DNA from: VRUE01 sp033856275
Lineage (GTDB): Bacteria > Actinomycetota > Thermoleophilia > Solirubrobacterales > 70-9
Reading direction: 5' to 3'
Length of the DNA: 64,000 nucleotides
NCBI GenBank assembly: GCA_033856275.1
Contig: JAWVFJ010000033.1
Span: forward strand, 3,375-67,374
Positions 27,482 through 36,316 of this stretch are shown one piece after another (the first letter of the stretch is position 1; each line of letters starts with the position of its first letter). The translations under genes were made by a program, and so were the position numbers. The notes beneath the pieces were generated by a model. The model was not told the origin of the DNA. It was given only the letters and a program-made list of their open reading frames with translations, and did not search any database.

Positions 27482-27714
27482 TGGCGGAGACGCTGAACAA
27501 GGTCTTCATCGACGTCGAGGTCGACGGCTCCGTCGCCGGCGATGCGGAGCTGGCGAAGAAGCTCGAGGAAGTCTGTCCCGTCGACATCTTCAAAGCGACG
27601 GATTCCGGCGTCGAAATCGTCGAAGAGAACCTCGACGAGTGCGTCCTTTGCTACCTCTGCGTCGACGCCGCGCCCGATGGCACGGTGCGCGTGATCAAGC
27701 TGTACGAGCAGTAG
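27481..27714 (+). CDS. Small single-cluster [4Fe-4S] ferredoxin-like protein
   Basis: This 77-residue protein has four cysteines: C32 followed by Pro, and C54-x2-C57-x2-C60 in DECVLCYLC. This is the arrangement that binds one cluster in bacterial 2[4Fe-4S] ferredoxins (the CP cysteine of one half with CxxCxxC of the other), with the second set missing. FixX proteins are also similar. It should be a small electron carrier. It is translationally coupled to sucD, suggesting that the CoA ligase works beside a ferredoxin-dependent 2-oxoacid oxidoreductase; that link is inferred. The last 20 bases overlap the opposite HxlR gene. Confidence 0.78.
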   Translation: MAETLNKVFIDVEVDGSVAGDAELAKKLEEVCPVDIFKATDSGVEIVEENLDECVLCYLCVDAAPDGTVRVIKLYEQ

Positions 27715-28384
27715 CGACGGGCCCGCTGCTCACCGCCGCCAGCGCTTCCTCGCGCAGGTGCTCGGGGATGACGATCATCGAGCGCAGCGTGTCGAGCAGT
27801 TCGCGGTCGCCTTCTACCTCGACGCCGGCCTCACCCGTCTCGCCGGCGACCAGGGCGGCGATGACGGCAATCGGGGTGCCGGCAAGGCTGACGTCGGCGT
27901 TTGCGGTAGCGCCACGAGAGGCGGCGATCCAGCCGTCGGCAACGCCCAGCACGAAAGACTGGCCGCCGCTGCGCAGGGCAAGCGTCGCCCGCAGATCCGT
28001 GGGCGGGCGGAGGATGACCCGGATCGCGTTGGGGAGCGAGGACGGCGCCAGATCGATCACGTCCTCGAGCTTCTGCAGGCCCATTCCCCAACGGCTCAGC
28101 TCGATCATCGGCACTTCCAGCCCGTGACCTAGTGCGGTCAGCTCGTAAACGGTGGTAGAGGCCGGCGGGTCGAGTTCCCGGCGCTCGACGATTCCATGCT
28201 GCTCGAGATCGCGCAGGCGCTTGGTCAGTACGTCCGTGGGGGCGCCGCCGACAGAGCGCGCCAAGGCGGAGAAGCGCATCGGGCCCAGCGAGAGCTCGCG
28301 CACGATCAGCAGCGTCCAGCGCTCGCCGATGCGATCGAGCGCGCACGCGAGGCTGCACGATTGACCATATTCCCGCGAACCCAT
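27695..28384 (-). CDS. HxlR-family transcriptional regulator with SCP2-like C-terminal domain
   Basis: This is about 229 residues. The N-terminal winged helix has CSLACALDRIGERWTLLIVRELS, the conserved HxlR opening including a cysteine that can sense electrophiles in some members, then LTKRLRDLEQHGIV. The C-terminal half (about 120-229) looks like a sterol-carrier (SCP2)-type fold (GVADGWIAAS, DVSLAGTPIAVIAAL), which may bind a hydrophobic ligand. ATG at 28384 starts the winged helix; an open frame running to 28624 crosses the divergent promoter and is rejected. It probably controls the divergent MMPL transporter and itself. Confidence 0.85.
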   Translation of the reverse strand: MGSREYGQSCSLACALDRIGERWTLLIVRELSLGPMRFSALARSVGGAPTDVLTKRLRDLEQHGIVERRELDPPASTTVYELTALGHGLEVPMIELSRWGMGLQKLEDVIDLAPSSLPNAIRVILRPPTDLRATLALRSGGQSFVLGVADGWIAASRGATANADVSLAGTPIAVIAALVAGETGEAGVEVEGDRELLDTLRSMIVIPEHLREEALAAVSSGPVATARTA

Positions 28385-28398
28385 GTTGTGATGATAGC

Positions 28399-28438
28399 AA
28401 TTGATCAATTTGGAATCCAAAGTATGTACTTTGGATTC
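28399..28438. promoter_or_regulatory. Two operator-like palindromes in the HxlR/MMPL divergent promoter
   Basis: AATTGATCAATT at 28399-28410 is a perfect 12-base palindrome. Directly after it, 28413-28438 is a perfect inverted repeat with 12-base arms (GAATCCAAAGTA and its complement) around TG. On the + strand TTGATC (28401-28406) and TATGTA (28423-28428) are spaced 16 bases apart and could form the MMPL promoter, so binding here would block both genes. Confidence 0.8.
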
Positions 28439-28496
28439 TGGTACAGTCCGGCTCCGTGTCCGGCCCCCTCCCCCTCCCCCTCGCGCCAGTAGTGCG

Positions 28497-30626
28497 ATGA
28501 ACCGGATCGCCAGCCTCACTTGGAGACATCCCAAACTGGTGCTTGGCCTGGTCGGGGCCTTCGCCTTGCTCGCAGTGGCAATCGGACACAACGTCGAGCA
28601 GCACCTGAAGGCGGCGGGCTTCACCGACCCAAGCTCGGAGAGCGAGCAGGCGACGAGGATCTTGCGTGACTCGCTCGGCTATGACCCCAACCCAGCGATC
28701 GTCCTGGTCGTCCGCTCCCCTGACGGCGGCCCCCTCCACCCGCGCGATCCGGCCGTGCGGCGCGAGGTCGACCGGCTCAGCACCGAAGTGGCCAAGGTCG
28801 AGGATGTCGGCCGCGTCGTCAATCCCCTGCGCGACCGGCGGGCCGGCGTCGAGCTGATTGCCACGGACGGCAGGTCGCTGGCGATCGCCGCCTACCTCTC
28901 GACCAACGACATCGAGGACGCCGGCGGAGTCGCCGCCGAACGCGTCAAGGTGCTCGCCGAAGCGAGCCCGCTCGCCGTCGCCGAGGGCGGCTTCGCGCAG
29001 GGCTTCAACGAGACCAACGACCAGACCCGCACGGACCTGACCAAGGCGGAGCTGATCGCCTTCCCGGTGCTGGCACTGCTGCTGCTCTTCGTCTTTCGCG
29101 GCGTCGTCGCCGCCGGGATCCCGCTGCTGATCGGCGGTATCTCAATCGTCGGCACCCTGCTCGTGCTGCGGATCATGTCGACCTTTGTCGATACCTCACT
29201 CTTCGCGCTCAACATCGCCACCGGGCTCAGTCTCGGCCTCGCCGTCGACTACGCCCTCTTGATGGTCTCTCGCTACCGCGAGGAGGTGGACAAGGACGGC
29301 GCCACACAGGAGGCACATCAGCGCACGGTGGTCACCGCCGGGCGCACCGCGGTCTTCTCCGGATTCACCGTCGCGGCGGCGATGGCGGCGCTGATCTTCA
29401 TGCCACAGCGCTTCCTCTACTCGATGGCGGTCGCCGGTGCCTCGGTGGCGGTGCTCTCCTCGGTGATCGCGGTCCTCGTCGTCCCCTCGATGCTGGCCCT
29501 GCTCGGCAAGCGCATCGACGCACTCTCGATCCGCCGCGGCCCGGCGGTCTCCGACACCTCAGACGGCTGGTACCGGCTTGCGCGCGGCGTCATGCGGCGC
29601 CCGCTCGCGGTCGCCCTCGGCAGCGGCGCTCTGCTCCTAGCCGCAGCGGCGCCGCTGCTCTGGACGACCCTGACCGGCCCCAGCGCCGAAGCGGTGCCGC
29701 CCAACCAGCCCTCCTACGATGCCTATCGCTACCTGGAAGGGCATTACCCGCGTGACGTGACCGAGGCGGTCACGGTTGCGGTCGACGGCCGCGCCAGCAA
29801 CGCCCAGCTCGCCGCCTACGGCAAACGGATCAAAGCCGTCGGCGGCGTCGCACGCGGAGGCCCCTTCATCCGTGCTGCCAACAACGTCGCCTACGCCAAC
29901 TTCGCGCTTTCTCAGCCCGCCCTCTCGAGTACCTCCCAGGACGCCGTGCACTCGATTCGCGGGCTCGACCCGCCGGGCGACGCGACCACGCTGGTCTCGG
30001 GCAACTCGGCGCGGTTCATAGACCAGAAGCAGAGCCTGATCGAACACGCGCCCCTGGTCGTGGCGATCATCGCCCTGACCACCCTGATCGTCCTCTTCCT
30101 GCTCACTGGGTCGGTGCTGCTGCCGCTGAAGACGCTGCTGATGAACTCGCTGACGCTCGGCGCCACGCTCGGCATCCTCGTCCTCGCCTTCCAGGCCGGC
30201 TGGCTCGATTCGCCCCTCGACTACACCGGTCCGGCGGCGATCGAGGTGACCAGCCTCGTCTTCCTCTTCGCCGTCATCTTCGGCCTCGCCACCGACTACG
30301 CGGTGCTGGTGATAGCGCGGATCAAGGAACGCCACGACCTCGGCGACTCAAACGAGGAGGCGGTCGCGGTCGGCATCGGCCGCACCGGCCGGGTGATCAC
30401 CGCTGCCGCCGTGGCGATCGCCATCGTCTTCCTCGCCTTCGGCGTCAGCACCGTCTTCTTCGTCAAGCAGATTGCGATCGGAATGGCCTTCGGCGTGATG
30501 ATCGACGCGACGATCGTCCGCGCCCTCCTCGTCCCCTCCCTGATGCGACTCTTCGGCGAGTGGAACTGGTGGGCGCCGAAACCGCTGCGCCGCATCTACC
30601 TGCGCCTCGGCATCTCCGAGGCCTAG
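28497..30626 (+). CDS. MMPL-family RND lipid transporter
   Basis: The product has 709 residues. A first helix (LVLGLVGAFALLAVAIG) and a large outer loop with the SSESEQATRILRDSLGY segment precede helices 2-6. IATGLSLGLAVDYALLMVSRYREE carries the Asp-Tyr pair used for proton relay in MmpL proteins, and FGLATDYAVLVIARIKER is its counterpart in the second repeat. It should export a lipid or hydrophobic compound using the proton gradient. ATG at 28497 is the start; the open frame upstream to 28401 lies in the operator. The divergent HxlR gene is its likely regulator. Confidence 0.9.
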   Translation: MNRIASLTWRHPKLVLGLVGAFALLAVAIGHNVEQHLKAAGFTDPSSESEQATRILRDSLGYDPNPAIVLVVRSPDGGPLHPRDPAVRREVDRLSTEVAKVEDVGRVVNPLRDRRAGVELIATDGRSLAIAAYLSTNDIEDAGGVAAERVKVLAEASPLAVAEGGFAQGFNETNDQTRTDLTKAELIAFPVLALLLLFVFRGVVAAGIPLLIGGISIVGTLLVLRIMSTFVDTSLFALNIATGLSLGLAVDYALLMVSRYREEVDKDGATQEAHQRTVVTAGRTAVFSGFTVAAAMAALIFMPQRFLYSMAVAGASVAVLSSVIAVLVVPSMLALLGKRIDALSIRRGPAVSDTSDGWYRLARGVMRRPLAVALGSGALLLAAAAPLLWTTLTGPSAEAVPPNQPSYDAYRYLEGHYPRDVTEAVTVAVDGRASNAQLAAYGKRIKAVGGVARGGPFIRAANNVAYANFALSQPALSSTSQDAVHSIRGLDPPGDATTLVSGNSARFIDQKQSLIEHAPLVVAIIALTTLIVLFLLTGSVLLPLKTLLMNSLTLGATLGILVLAFQAGWLDSPLDYTGPAAIEVTSLVFLFAVIFGLATDYAVLVIARIKERHDLGDSNEEAVAVGIGRTGRVITAAAVAIAIVFLAFGVSTVFFVKQIAIGMAFGVMIDATIVRALLVPSLMRLFGEWNWWAPKPLRRIYLRLGISEA

Positions 30627-30642
30627 AGCGCTCCAAACCCGC

Positions 30643-30683
30643 TGCAACGTTTTCTCCCCCCGTCAGGGGGTCAACGCGTTGCA
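30643..30683. terminator. Nested hairpin after the MMPL gene
   Basis: TGCAACG (30643-30649) pairs with CGTTGCA (30677-30683), and inside it CCCCC (30656-30660) pairs with GGGGG (30666-30670) around CGTCA. It follows the MMPL stop by 16 bases and precedes the TetR promoter. It is a plausible terminator, though it lacks a U tract. Confidence 0.5.
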
Positions 30684-30713
30684 CCTGGCTGTGACGTCAG
30701 TCACATTACGCAT

Positions 30714-30727
30714 ATATAAATTTATAT
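30714..30727. promoter_or_regulatory. AT-rich palindrome before the TetR gene
   Basis: ATATAAATTTATAT is a perfect 14-base palindrome 19 bases upstream of the TetR ATG, in an unusually AT-rich patch of this GC-rich window. TGACGTCA (30692-30699) is a second short palindrome. The patch probably contains the -10 region and the binding site for the TetR protein encoded next. Confidence 0.6.
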
Positions 30728-30746
30728 CTGGGTAACGTATACATCG

Positions 30747-31406
30747 ATGGCTGCAACGTCGACACGTTCCCGGCTTTCCAAGGCCGACCGAATGGAGCAG
30801 GCACTCGTTGCCGCACACAGGCTCTTCGCCGAGCGGGGCTACGCGGCGGTAACCATGGACGATGTCGCCGCGGCGCTCGGCGTCACCAAGCCTCTCCTCT
30901 ACAACTACTTCGGCAACAAGGAGCAGCTTTATATCGCTTGTATGAAGCGGCCGGGTGACGTGCTGGTCAAAACGATCCTCGAGACGGTCGGCGACACCAG
31001 CAACCCGGGCGACGCTCTCAACGAGGGCCTGCGCGCCTTCTTCGCCTTCCTCGACGCCGACCGCGCCGCCTGGGCGGTGCTCTTCGACGAGACCCTGCCG
31101 CACAGCGGTGTGCTGGCCGACAGGGTCGCCGAGTATCGCGGCCGCCTGATCCAACTGGTCTCCGAATCGCTGCTGGCTCAGCTTTCCGCCAAGCAACGCG
31201 CCGCGGCTCGGATCGAAGTCGAGGCGCTCTCCACCGCCCTGCTCGGTGCAGCCGAGGCGCTGGCGCGCTGGTGGCTGCGCACCGAGGCGACCAGCGCTCA
31301 GGAGGCGGCCGAGTTGCTGATCGCGACGATCGAGCCGGGCCTGCGCCTGCGCTCCACCCCATCCGCCAAGTCCTCACGCCCGAAACCGAAAGGCGAAAGC
31401 AGTTGA
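30747..31406 (+). CDS. TetR-family transcriptional regulator
   Basis: This 219-residue protein has the N-terminal helix-turn-helix (about 20-66): ALVAAHRLFAERGYAAVTMDDVAAALGVTKPLLYNYFGNKEQL. The C-terminal ligand domain is all-helical. It heads the lipid operon, its stop overlapping the thiolase start (TTGA 31403-31406). A repressor responding to an acyl-CoA or fatty acid is the likely role. It has no clear SD, only the AT-rich promoter patch 19 bases upstream. Confidence 0.9.
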   Translation: MAATSTRSRLSKADRMEQALVAAHRLFAERGYAAVTMDDVAAALGVTKPLLYNYFGNKEQLYIACMKRPGDVLVKTILETVGDTSNPGDALNEGLRAFFAFLDADRAAWAVLFDETLPHSGVLADRVAEYRGRLIQLVSESLLAQLSAKQRAAARIEVEALSTALLGAAEALARWWLRTEATSAQEAAELLIATIEPGLRLRSTPSAKSSRPKPKGESS

Positions 31407-32695
31407 CCGATAAGCCACGACGCGTCGCCGTGATCGGCGGCAACCGGATCCCCTTCGCGCGCTCCAATTCCGTCTACTCGAGCGCCTCCAACCAGGACAT
31501 GCTCACCGCTGCCCTCGATGGCCTAGTGGCGCGCTACGCGCTGGAGGGCGAGCGCCTCGGCGAGGTCGCCGGCGGCGCCGTGCTCAAGCACTCGCGCGAC
31601 CGCGACCTCACCCGCGAGAGCGTGCTTGGCACCCGTCTCGCCGCCGAGACGCCGGCCTACGACGTCCAGCAAGCCTGCGGCACCGGCCTCGAGACGACGA
31701 TCCTCGTCGCCAACAAGATCGCCCTCGGCCAGATCGACGCCGGCATCGCCTGCGGCGCCGACACCACCTCCGACGCGCCGATTGGCCTCAACGAGGACCT
31801 GCGCGAAGTCTTGCTCGACGTCAACCGCGAGAAGTCGAACTTCGGCCGGATCAAGCAACTGACCCGGGTGCGGCCCAGCCACGTGGTCCCGGCGATCCCC
31901 CGCAACGAGGAGCCGCGCACCGGCCTTTCGATGGGCGAGCACTGCGCGATCATGGCGGCCGAGTGGGAGGTCGGCCGCGAGGAGCAGGACGAGCTCGCGG
32001 TGCGCAGCCACCACAACCTCGCCGCCGCCTACGAGCGCGGCTTCATGGATGACCTGGTCAGTCCCTACCTCGGCCTCGAGCGCGACCAGAACCTGCGTCC
32101 CGACTCCTCGACCGAGAAGCTGGCCAAGCTCGACCCGGTCTTCGGCGGGGCCGAGGGCACGATGACCGCCGCCAACTCGACCCCACTCTCTGATGGCGCC
32201 TCCGCGGTGCTGCTCGCCAGCGAGGAGTGGGCCAGAGAGCGCGACCTGCCGGTGCTGGCCTGGTTCGTCGACGGGCAGACCGCTGCGGTCGACCACGTCC
32301 ACAAGCGCGAGGGCCTCTTGATGGCCCCGGCCTACGCGATGCCGCGGATGCTCGATCGGCTGCGCCGCAGCCTCGGCGACTTCGACCTCTACGAGATCCA
32401 CGAGGCCTTTGCGGCGCAGGTTCTCTGCACCCTGAAGGCCTGGAAGGACCCGGCGTTCTGTCGCGACCGTCTCGGTCTCGACCGCCCACTCGGCGCGATC
32501 GACCGCGAGCGGCTCAACGTCAACGGCGGCTCGCTGGCGGCGGGACATCCCTTCGCGGCGACCGGCGGCCGGATCGTCGCCAGCCTCGCCAAAGCACTGC
32601 ACGAGCGCGGCTCCGGCCGCGGCGTGATCAGCATCTGCGCGGCCGGCGGCCAGGGCGTCATCGCCGCTATGGAAAGCGCAGGAGGAAAGGACTGA
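31403..32695 (+). CDS. Acetyl-CoA C-acyltransferase (thiolase, FadA-like)
   Basis: The product has 430 residues. Thiolase active-site features are the nucleophile Cys in VQQACGTGLET (about residue 89), the His in NGGSLAAGHPFAATGGR and the second Cys in ISICAAGGQG. It cleaves 3-ketoacyl-CoA with CoA to acetyl-CoA and a shortened acyl-CoA. TTG at 31403 overlaps the TetR stop; the longer frame starting at 31271 lies inside the TetR gene. Gene order thiolase-FabG4-MaoC matches the mycobacterial fadA2-fabG4-htdX locus as I know it. Confidence 0.92.
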   Translation: MTDKPRRVAVIGGNRIPFARSNSVYSSASNQDMLTAALDGLVARYALEGERLGEVAGGAVLKHSRDRDLTRESVLGTRLAAETPAYDVQQACGTGLETTILVANKIALGQIDAGIACGADTTSDAPIGLNEDLREVLLDVNREKSNFGRIKQLTRVRPSHVVPAIPRNEEPRTGLSMGEHCAIMAAEWEVGREEQDELAVRSHHNLAAAYERGFMDDLVSPYLGLERDQNLRPDSSTEKLAKLDPVFGGAEGTMTAANSTPLSDGASAVLLASEEWARERDLPVLAWFVDGQTAAVDHVHKREGLLMAPAYAMPRMLDRLRRSLGDFDLYEIHEAFAAQVLCTLKAWKDPAFCRDRLGLDRPLGAIDRERLNVNGGSLAAGHPFAATGGRIVASLAKALHERGSGRGVISICAAGGQGVIAAMESAGGKD

Positions 32696-34017
32696 TGAGC
32701 GATCTCTACACGCAGGTGGTCAACTCGCCTCCGGGCCGGATGATCGCCGGCCGGGTCGGCCTGCCACAGCCGGCGACGCTGGAGCGCCACGAACCCGGCG
32801 CGCCGGTGGTCTCGGGCGCGGTGCTGGCCGGCGGCGCACCTCGTGGTCGGCTCGACAAACGACTCGAGCACCTGCTCGGCGAAATCGGCGCGGGGCGTCC
32901 GGAAACCACCAGCGCACCGGTCAAGGCGCTGGTCTTCGACGCCACCGGCATCGCCGACTCGACCGAGTTGGTCGAGCTGCAGCGCTTCTTCCACCCCAAC
33001 GTGAAGCGGGTCGAACGCTCGGGCCGCGTGGTCGTGCTGGGCACGCCTCCGGCTAATCTGCCCGCTCGCGCGGCGACCGCGCAGCGAGCGCTGGAGGGCT
33101 TCACCCGCTCGCTCGGCAAGGAGATCGGCCGCGGCATCGCCGTGCAGCTGGTCTACGTCGCCGAGGGCGCCGAGGAGGAGATTGACTCGTCCCTGCGCTT
33201 CCTGCTCTCGCCGCGCTCGGCCTACGTCTCCGGCCAGGTGGTCGAGATCGGTCGTCCAGTCGCCAAGGCCGAGGAGCTCGACTGGGCAAGGCCGCTCGAC
33301 CGCAAGGTGGCCCTGGTGACCGGCGCCTCGCGCGGGATCGGCGAGGCGATCGCGAGGACCCTGCACCGCGACGGCGCCAAGCTCGTTCTGCTCGACGTGC
33401 CGGCCCTCTCCGCCGACCTGGCCGCGGTCGCCGCCGGTCTCGGCGCCGAGACGATCGAACTCGACATCACCGACCCCGACGCGCCAAAGCGGATCGCCGA
33501 GGCAATCCCGGACGGCGTCGACGTGATCGTCCACAATGCCGGCGTCACCCGCGACCGCACGATCGCCAAGATGCCCGAGGACCGTTGGAGCTCGCTGATG
33601 GAGATCAACCTCTCCAGCGAGGAGCGGATCAATGATGAGCTGCTCGAGCGCAAGCTGCTGCATCCCAATGGCCGCATCGTCTGCGTCTCCTCGATGAGCG
33701 GGGTCGCCGGCAACTCCGGCCAGACCAACTACGCGACCTCGAAGGCCGGCGTGATCGGCATGGTCGAAGCGCTCGCCCCGGCGCTGGCGAAACGCAAAGC
33801 GACGATCAACGCCGTCGCCCCCGGCTTCATCGAGACCCAGATGACGGCGAAGATGCCGATCGCGATCCGCGAAGCGGGACGGCGGATGAACAGCATGTCG
33901 CAGGGCGGCCTGCCGGTCGACGTCGCCGAGACGATCGCCTGGTTCGCCAGCCCCGCGTCCACCGGCGTCAACGGCAACGTGGTCCGAGTCTGCGGCCAGA
34001 GCCTGCTGGGGGCCTGA
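32695..34017 (+). CDS. High-molecular-weight 3-oxoacyl reductase (FabG4-like SDR)
   Basis: The product has 440 residues in two Rossmann-like halves. The N-terminal half (about 1-200) is flavodoxin-like without an intact nucleotide motif. The C-terminal SDR (about 205-440) has VTGASRGIGEA, HNAGVTRD, VCVSSMSG and NYATSK, giving Ser-Tyr-Lys catalysis. This is the FabG4 layout: an NAD-dependent 3-ketoacyl-CoA/3-hydroxyacyl-CoA enzyme. ATG at 32695 has GGAGGAAAGG upstream and overlaps the thiolase stop (TGATG). Confidence 0.9.
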   Translation: MSDLYTQVVNSPPGRMIAGRVGLPQPATLERHEPGAPVVSGAVLAGGAPRGRLDKRLEHLLGEIGAGRPETTSAPVKALVFDATGIADSTELVELQRFFHPNVKRVERSGRVVVLGTPPANLPARAATAQRALEGFTRSLGKEIGRGIAVQLVYVAEGAEEEIDSSLRFLLSPRSAYVSGQVVEIGRPVAKAEELDWARPLDRKVALVTGASRGIGEAIARTLHRDGAKLVLLDVPALSADLAAVAAGLGAETIELDITDPDAPKRIAEAIPDGVDVIVHNAGVTRDRTIAKMPEDRWSSLMEINLSSEERINDELLERKLLHPNGRIVCVSSMSGVAGNSGQTNYATSKAGVIGMVEALAPALAKRKATINAVAPGFIETQMTAKMPIAIREAGRRMNSMSQGGLPVDVAETIAWFASPASTGVNGNVVRVCGQSLLGA

Positions 34018-34961
34018 TGACGACGCGCACGCTCGAGAGCTCACCCAGCATCCTGCCGCTGTACGCCCGCGCGGCCGCTCCGATGATCCCGGGCGCCTCA
34101 CTGCTCCCCTTCGTTCCGGGGCGCGGAAAGGAGATCCCGGAGATCGAGTTGACCCTGCCGCGGATGAACGCCGGCGCCAAACAGGTCGCCGCCTACGCAC
34201 GCGTCTGTGGCTTCGCCCTCCGCGATCATCTCCCCCCTACCTACCCGCACGTGCTCGCCTTCCCGCTGCACATGGCGGTGATGGCAGAAGGCAGCTTCCC
34301 CTTCGGCGCTGTCGGTCTGGTCCACGTCGAGAACCGCATCGTCCAGCACCGGCGAATCGGCCTCGACGAGGAGCTGACGATCCACGTCAAGCCGACCAAA
34401 CTGGTGGACCACCCCCGTGGCCGCACCTTCTCGCTGCAGACCAAGGCGATGAGCGGCCGCCAAAAGGTCTGGGAGAGCACCAGCACGATGCTCCGCCGCG
34501 GCGCCAAGGCCGCGGCAAGCACCAGCAACCCCGAACTGCATCAAATTTCCGGTCTTCCAGGCAGAGAATTTGATGCGGTTCGCGAGGGGGCGCTGCGGGC
34601 AGGAGCGGAGTGGAATCTTGGTGGGGATCTGGGGCGGCGCTACGCGGCCGTCTCCGGCGACCGCAACCCGATCCACATGCATGCATGGACGGCGAAGCCG
34701 CTTGGCTTCCCGCGGGCGATTGCCCACGGGATGTGGACCAAGGCGCGCTGTCTGGCGGCGATCGAGAGTCGCCTGCCTGACGCTTTCGACGTCGACGTTC
34801 GCTTCCGCAAGCCGATCCTGCTCCCGAGCCGGGTCGAGTTCGCCAGCAACACCGAGGGAGACGAGATCGCATTCGCGGTGCGCGACGCAAAGCGCGGCAC
34901 ACCGCACCTCGACGGCCGCATGGTGCCGCTTGAGGCCAAACCCAAAGACGAGAGGAAGTAG
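34017..34961 (+). CDS. MaoC-family enoyl-CoA/3-hydroxyacyl hydratase (HtdX-like)
   Basis: The 314-residue protein has two hot-dog domains. The second contains YAAVSGDRNPIHMHAWTAKPLGFPRAIAHGMW, with the hydratase-2 Asp and His; the first is degenerate and packs as a partner. It hydrates trans-2-enoyl-CoA to (R)-3-hydroxyacyl-CoA. It is coupled to the upstream reductase (TGATG 34015-34019). Together with thiolase and FabG4 it can run a beta-oxidation-type cycle or its reverse. Confidence 0.88.
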   Translation: MTTRTLESSPSILPLYARAAAPMIPGASLLPFVPGRGKEIPEIELTLPRMNAGAKQVAAYARVCGFALRDHLPPTYPHVLAFPLHMAVMAEGSFPFGAVGLVHVENRIVQHRRIGLDEELTIHVKPTKLVDHPRGRTFSLQTKAMSGRQKVWESTSTMLRRGAKAAASTSNPELHQISGLPGREFDAVREGALRAGAEWNLGGDLGRRYAAVSGDRNPIHMHAWTAKPLGFPRAIAHGMWTKARCLAAIESRLPDAFDVDVRFRKPILLPSRVEFASNTEGDEIAFAVRDAKRGTPHLDGRMVPLEAKPKDERK

Positions 34962-34963
34962 AG

Positions 34964-36301
34964 ATGCCCACCGCAACAGAGGAGAAGGGAGTGGCCGAGC
35001 GCGGCATGGGCCTCGGCCTGCGCTGGCTCAACAAGCTGGCCGGCTCGGACCTGCTCGACCGCATTCGCATCCGCAAGCAGGTCGAGCGCGCGCTCTTCAC
35101 CGGCACCAAGAACGGCTTCCGCTCGGCGACCGCCGCCGGGCGCACCTTCAAGGCCGCCCAGAACCTGACCGGGCCGGCACGCCAGGCGCCGGGCAAGCCG
35201 CGCAGTCTCTTCGACATCAGCCCCGACGACGAGCAGCAGATGCTGCAGGAAGGGGTGCGCGACTTCGCCGAGACGAAGGTCAGGCCGGTGGCCAAGCAGG
35301 CCGACTTCGACCGCTCGACGCCGGACGAGCTGCTCGCCCAAGCGAACGAGCTCGGCATCAACATGCTCGGCGTCCCCGAGGAGCTCGGCGGCGTCATGCA
35401 CGAACAGGCCGCCGTCACCAGCGTGCTGATCGGCGAGGCCTTCGCCCACGGCGACATGGGCATCGCCTACGCCGCCCTCGCTCCCGGCGCCGTCGCCACC
35501 GCGATCGGCCATTGGGGCACGCCCGAGCAGGAGGCGACCTACCTGCCCGCCTTCACCGGTGAGGACACCCCGGCGGCGGCACTGGCGATCCTCGAGCCGC
35601 GACCGCTCTTCGACCCGCTGAAGCTTGAGACGACCGCGCGCAAGGACGGCGAGGACTGGATCCTCGACGGCGCCAAGTCGCTGCTCGCCCGACCCGCCGA
35701 GTGCGAGCTCTTCCTCGTCGCCGCCGAGGCCAAGGATCTCGGCCCGGCGCTCTTCGTGATCGAGTCCGGCGCTTCCGGCCTCACGGTCGAGGATGAGCCG
35801 GCGATGGGGCTGCGCCCCGCCGCCACCGGCCGTCTGCTGCTCGAGGACGTGAAGCTGCCCGCCGCCGCGCTGCTCGGCGAGGGCAAACGCGAGGACTACG
35901 TCGAGTGCGTGCAGCGCGCCCGCATCGCCTGGTGCTCGCTCGCGGTCGGTGCCGCCCAGGCGACGCTCGACTACGTCAAGCAGTACGTCAACGAGCGCAC
36001 CGCCTTCGGCGAACCGATCTCCAACCGCCAGGGCGTCGCCTTCGCGGTCTCTGACATCGGCATCGAGTCCGAAGGCATGCGGCTCGCCACCTACCGCGCG
36101 GCCAGCCGCGCCGACCAAGGTCAGGACTTCGCCCGCGAGACGGCGATGGCCCGCCGGCTCTGCGCCCAGAAGGGCATGCAGATCGGCTCCGAAGGAGTGC
36201 AGCTGCTGGGAGGCCACGGCTTCGTCAAGGAGCACCCGGTCGAGCGCTGGTACCGCGACCTCCGTGCAGCGGGCGTGATGGAGGGCGCCCTGCTCGTCTA
36301 G
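34964..36301 (+). CDS. Acyl-CoA dehydrogenase with N-terminal extension
   Basis: This 445-residue protein has about 85 extra Arg/Lys-rich residues before the usual dehydrogenase start (SPDDEQQMLQEGVRDFAE). FAD-dependent fold elements are present (ERTAFGEPISNRQGVAF; LLGGHGFVKEHPVERWYRD), and the terminal GVMEGALLV keeps a Glu near the usual catalytic-base position. The substrate-binding block LAILEPRPLFD is poorly conserved, so it may act as a pair with the next gene. RBS GAGAGGAAG precedes the ATG. Confidence 0.86.
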   Translation: MPTATEEKGVAERGMGLGLRWLNKLAGSDLLDRIRIRKQVERALFTGTKNGFRSATAAGRTFKAAQNLTGPARQAPGKPRSLFDISPDDEQQMLQEGVRDFAETKVRPVAKQADFDRSTPDELLAQANELGINMLGVPEELGGVMHEQAAVTSVLIGEAFAHGDMGIAYAALAPGAVATAIGHWGTPEQEATYLPAFTGEDTPAAALAILEPRPLFDPLKLETTARKDGEDWILDGAKSLLARPAECELFLVAAEAKDLGPALFVIESGASGLTVEDEPAMGLRPAATGRLLLEDVKLPAAALLGEGKREDYVECVQRARIAWCSLAVGAAQATLDYVKQYVNERTAFGEPISNRQGVAFAVSDIGIESEGMRLATYRAASRADQGQDFARETAMARRLCAQKGMQIGSEGVQLLGGHGFVKEHPVERWYRDLRAAGVMEGALLV

Positions 36302-36316
36302 AGCTAAAGGAGAGCC

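Noticed and set aside
32389..34200. 603-residue minus strand frame over FabG4
   Set aside because: It is a shadow of a gene with clear SDR motifs and coupling on both sides.
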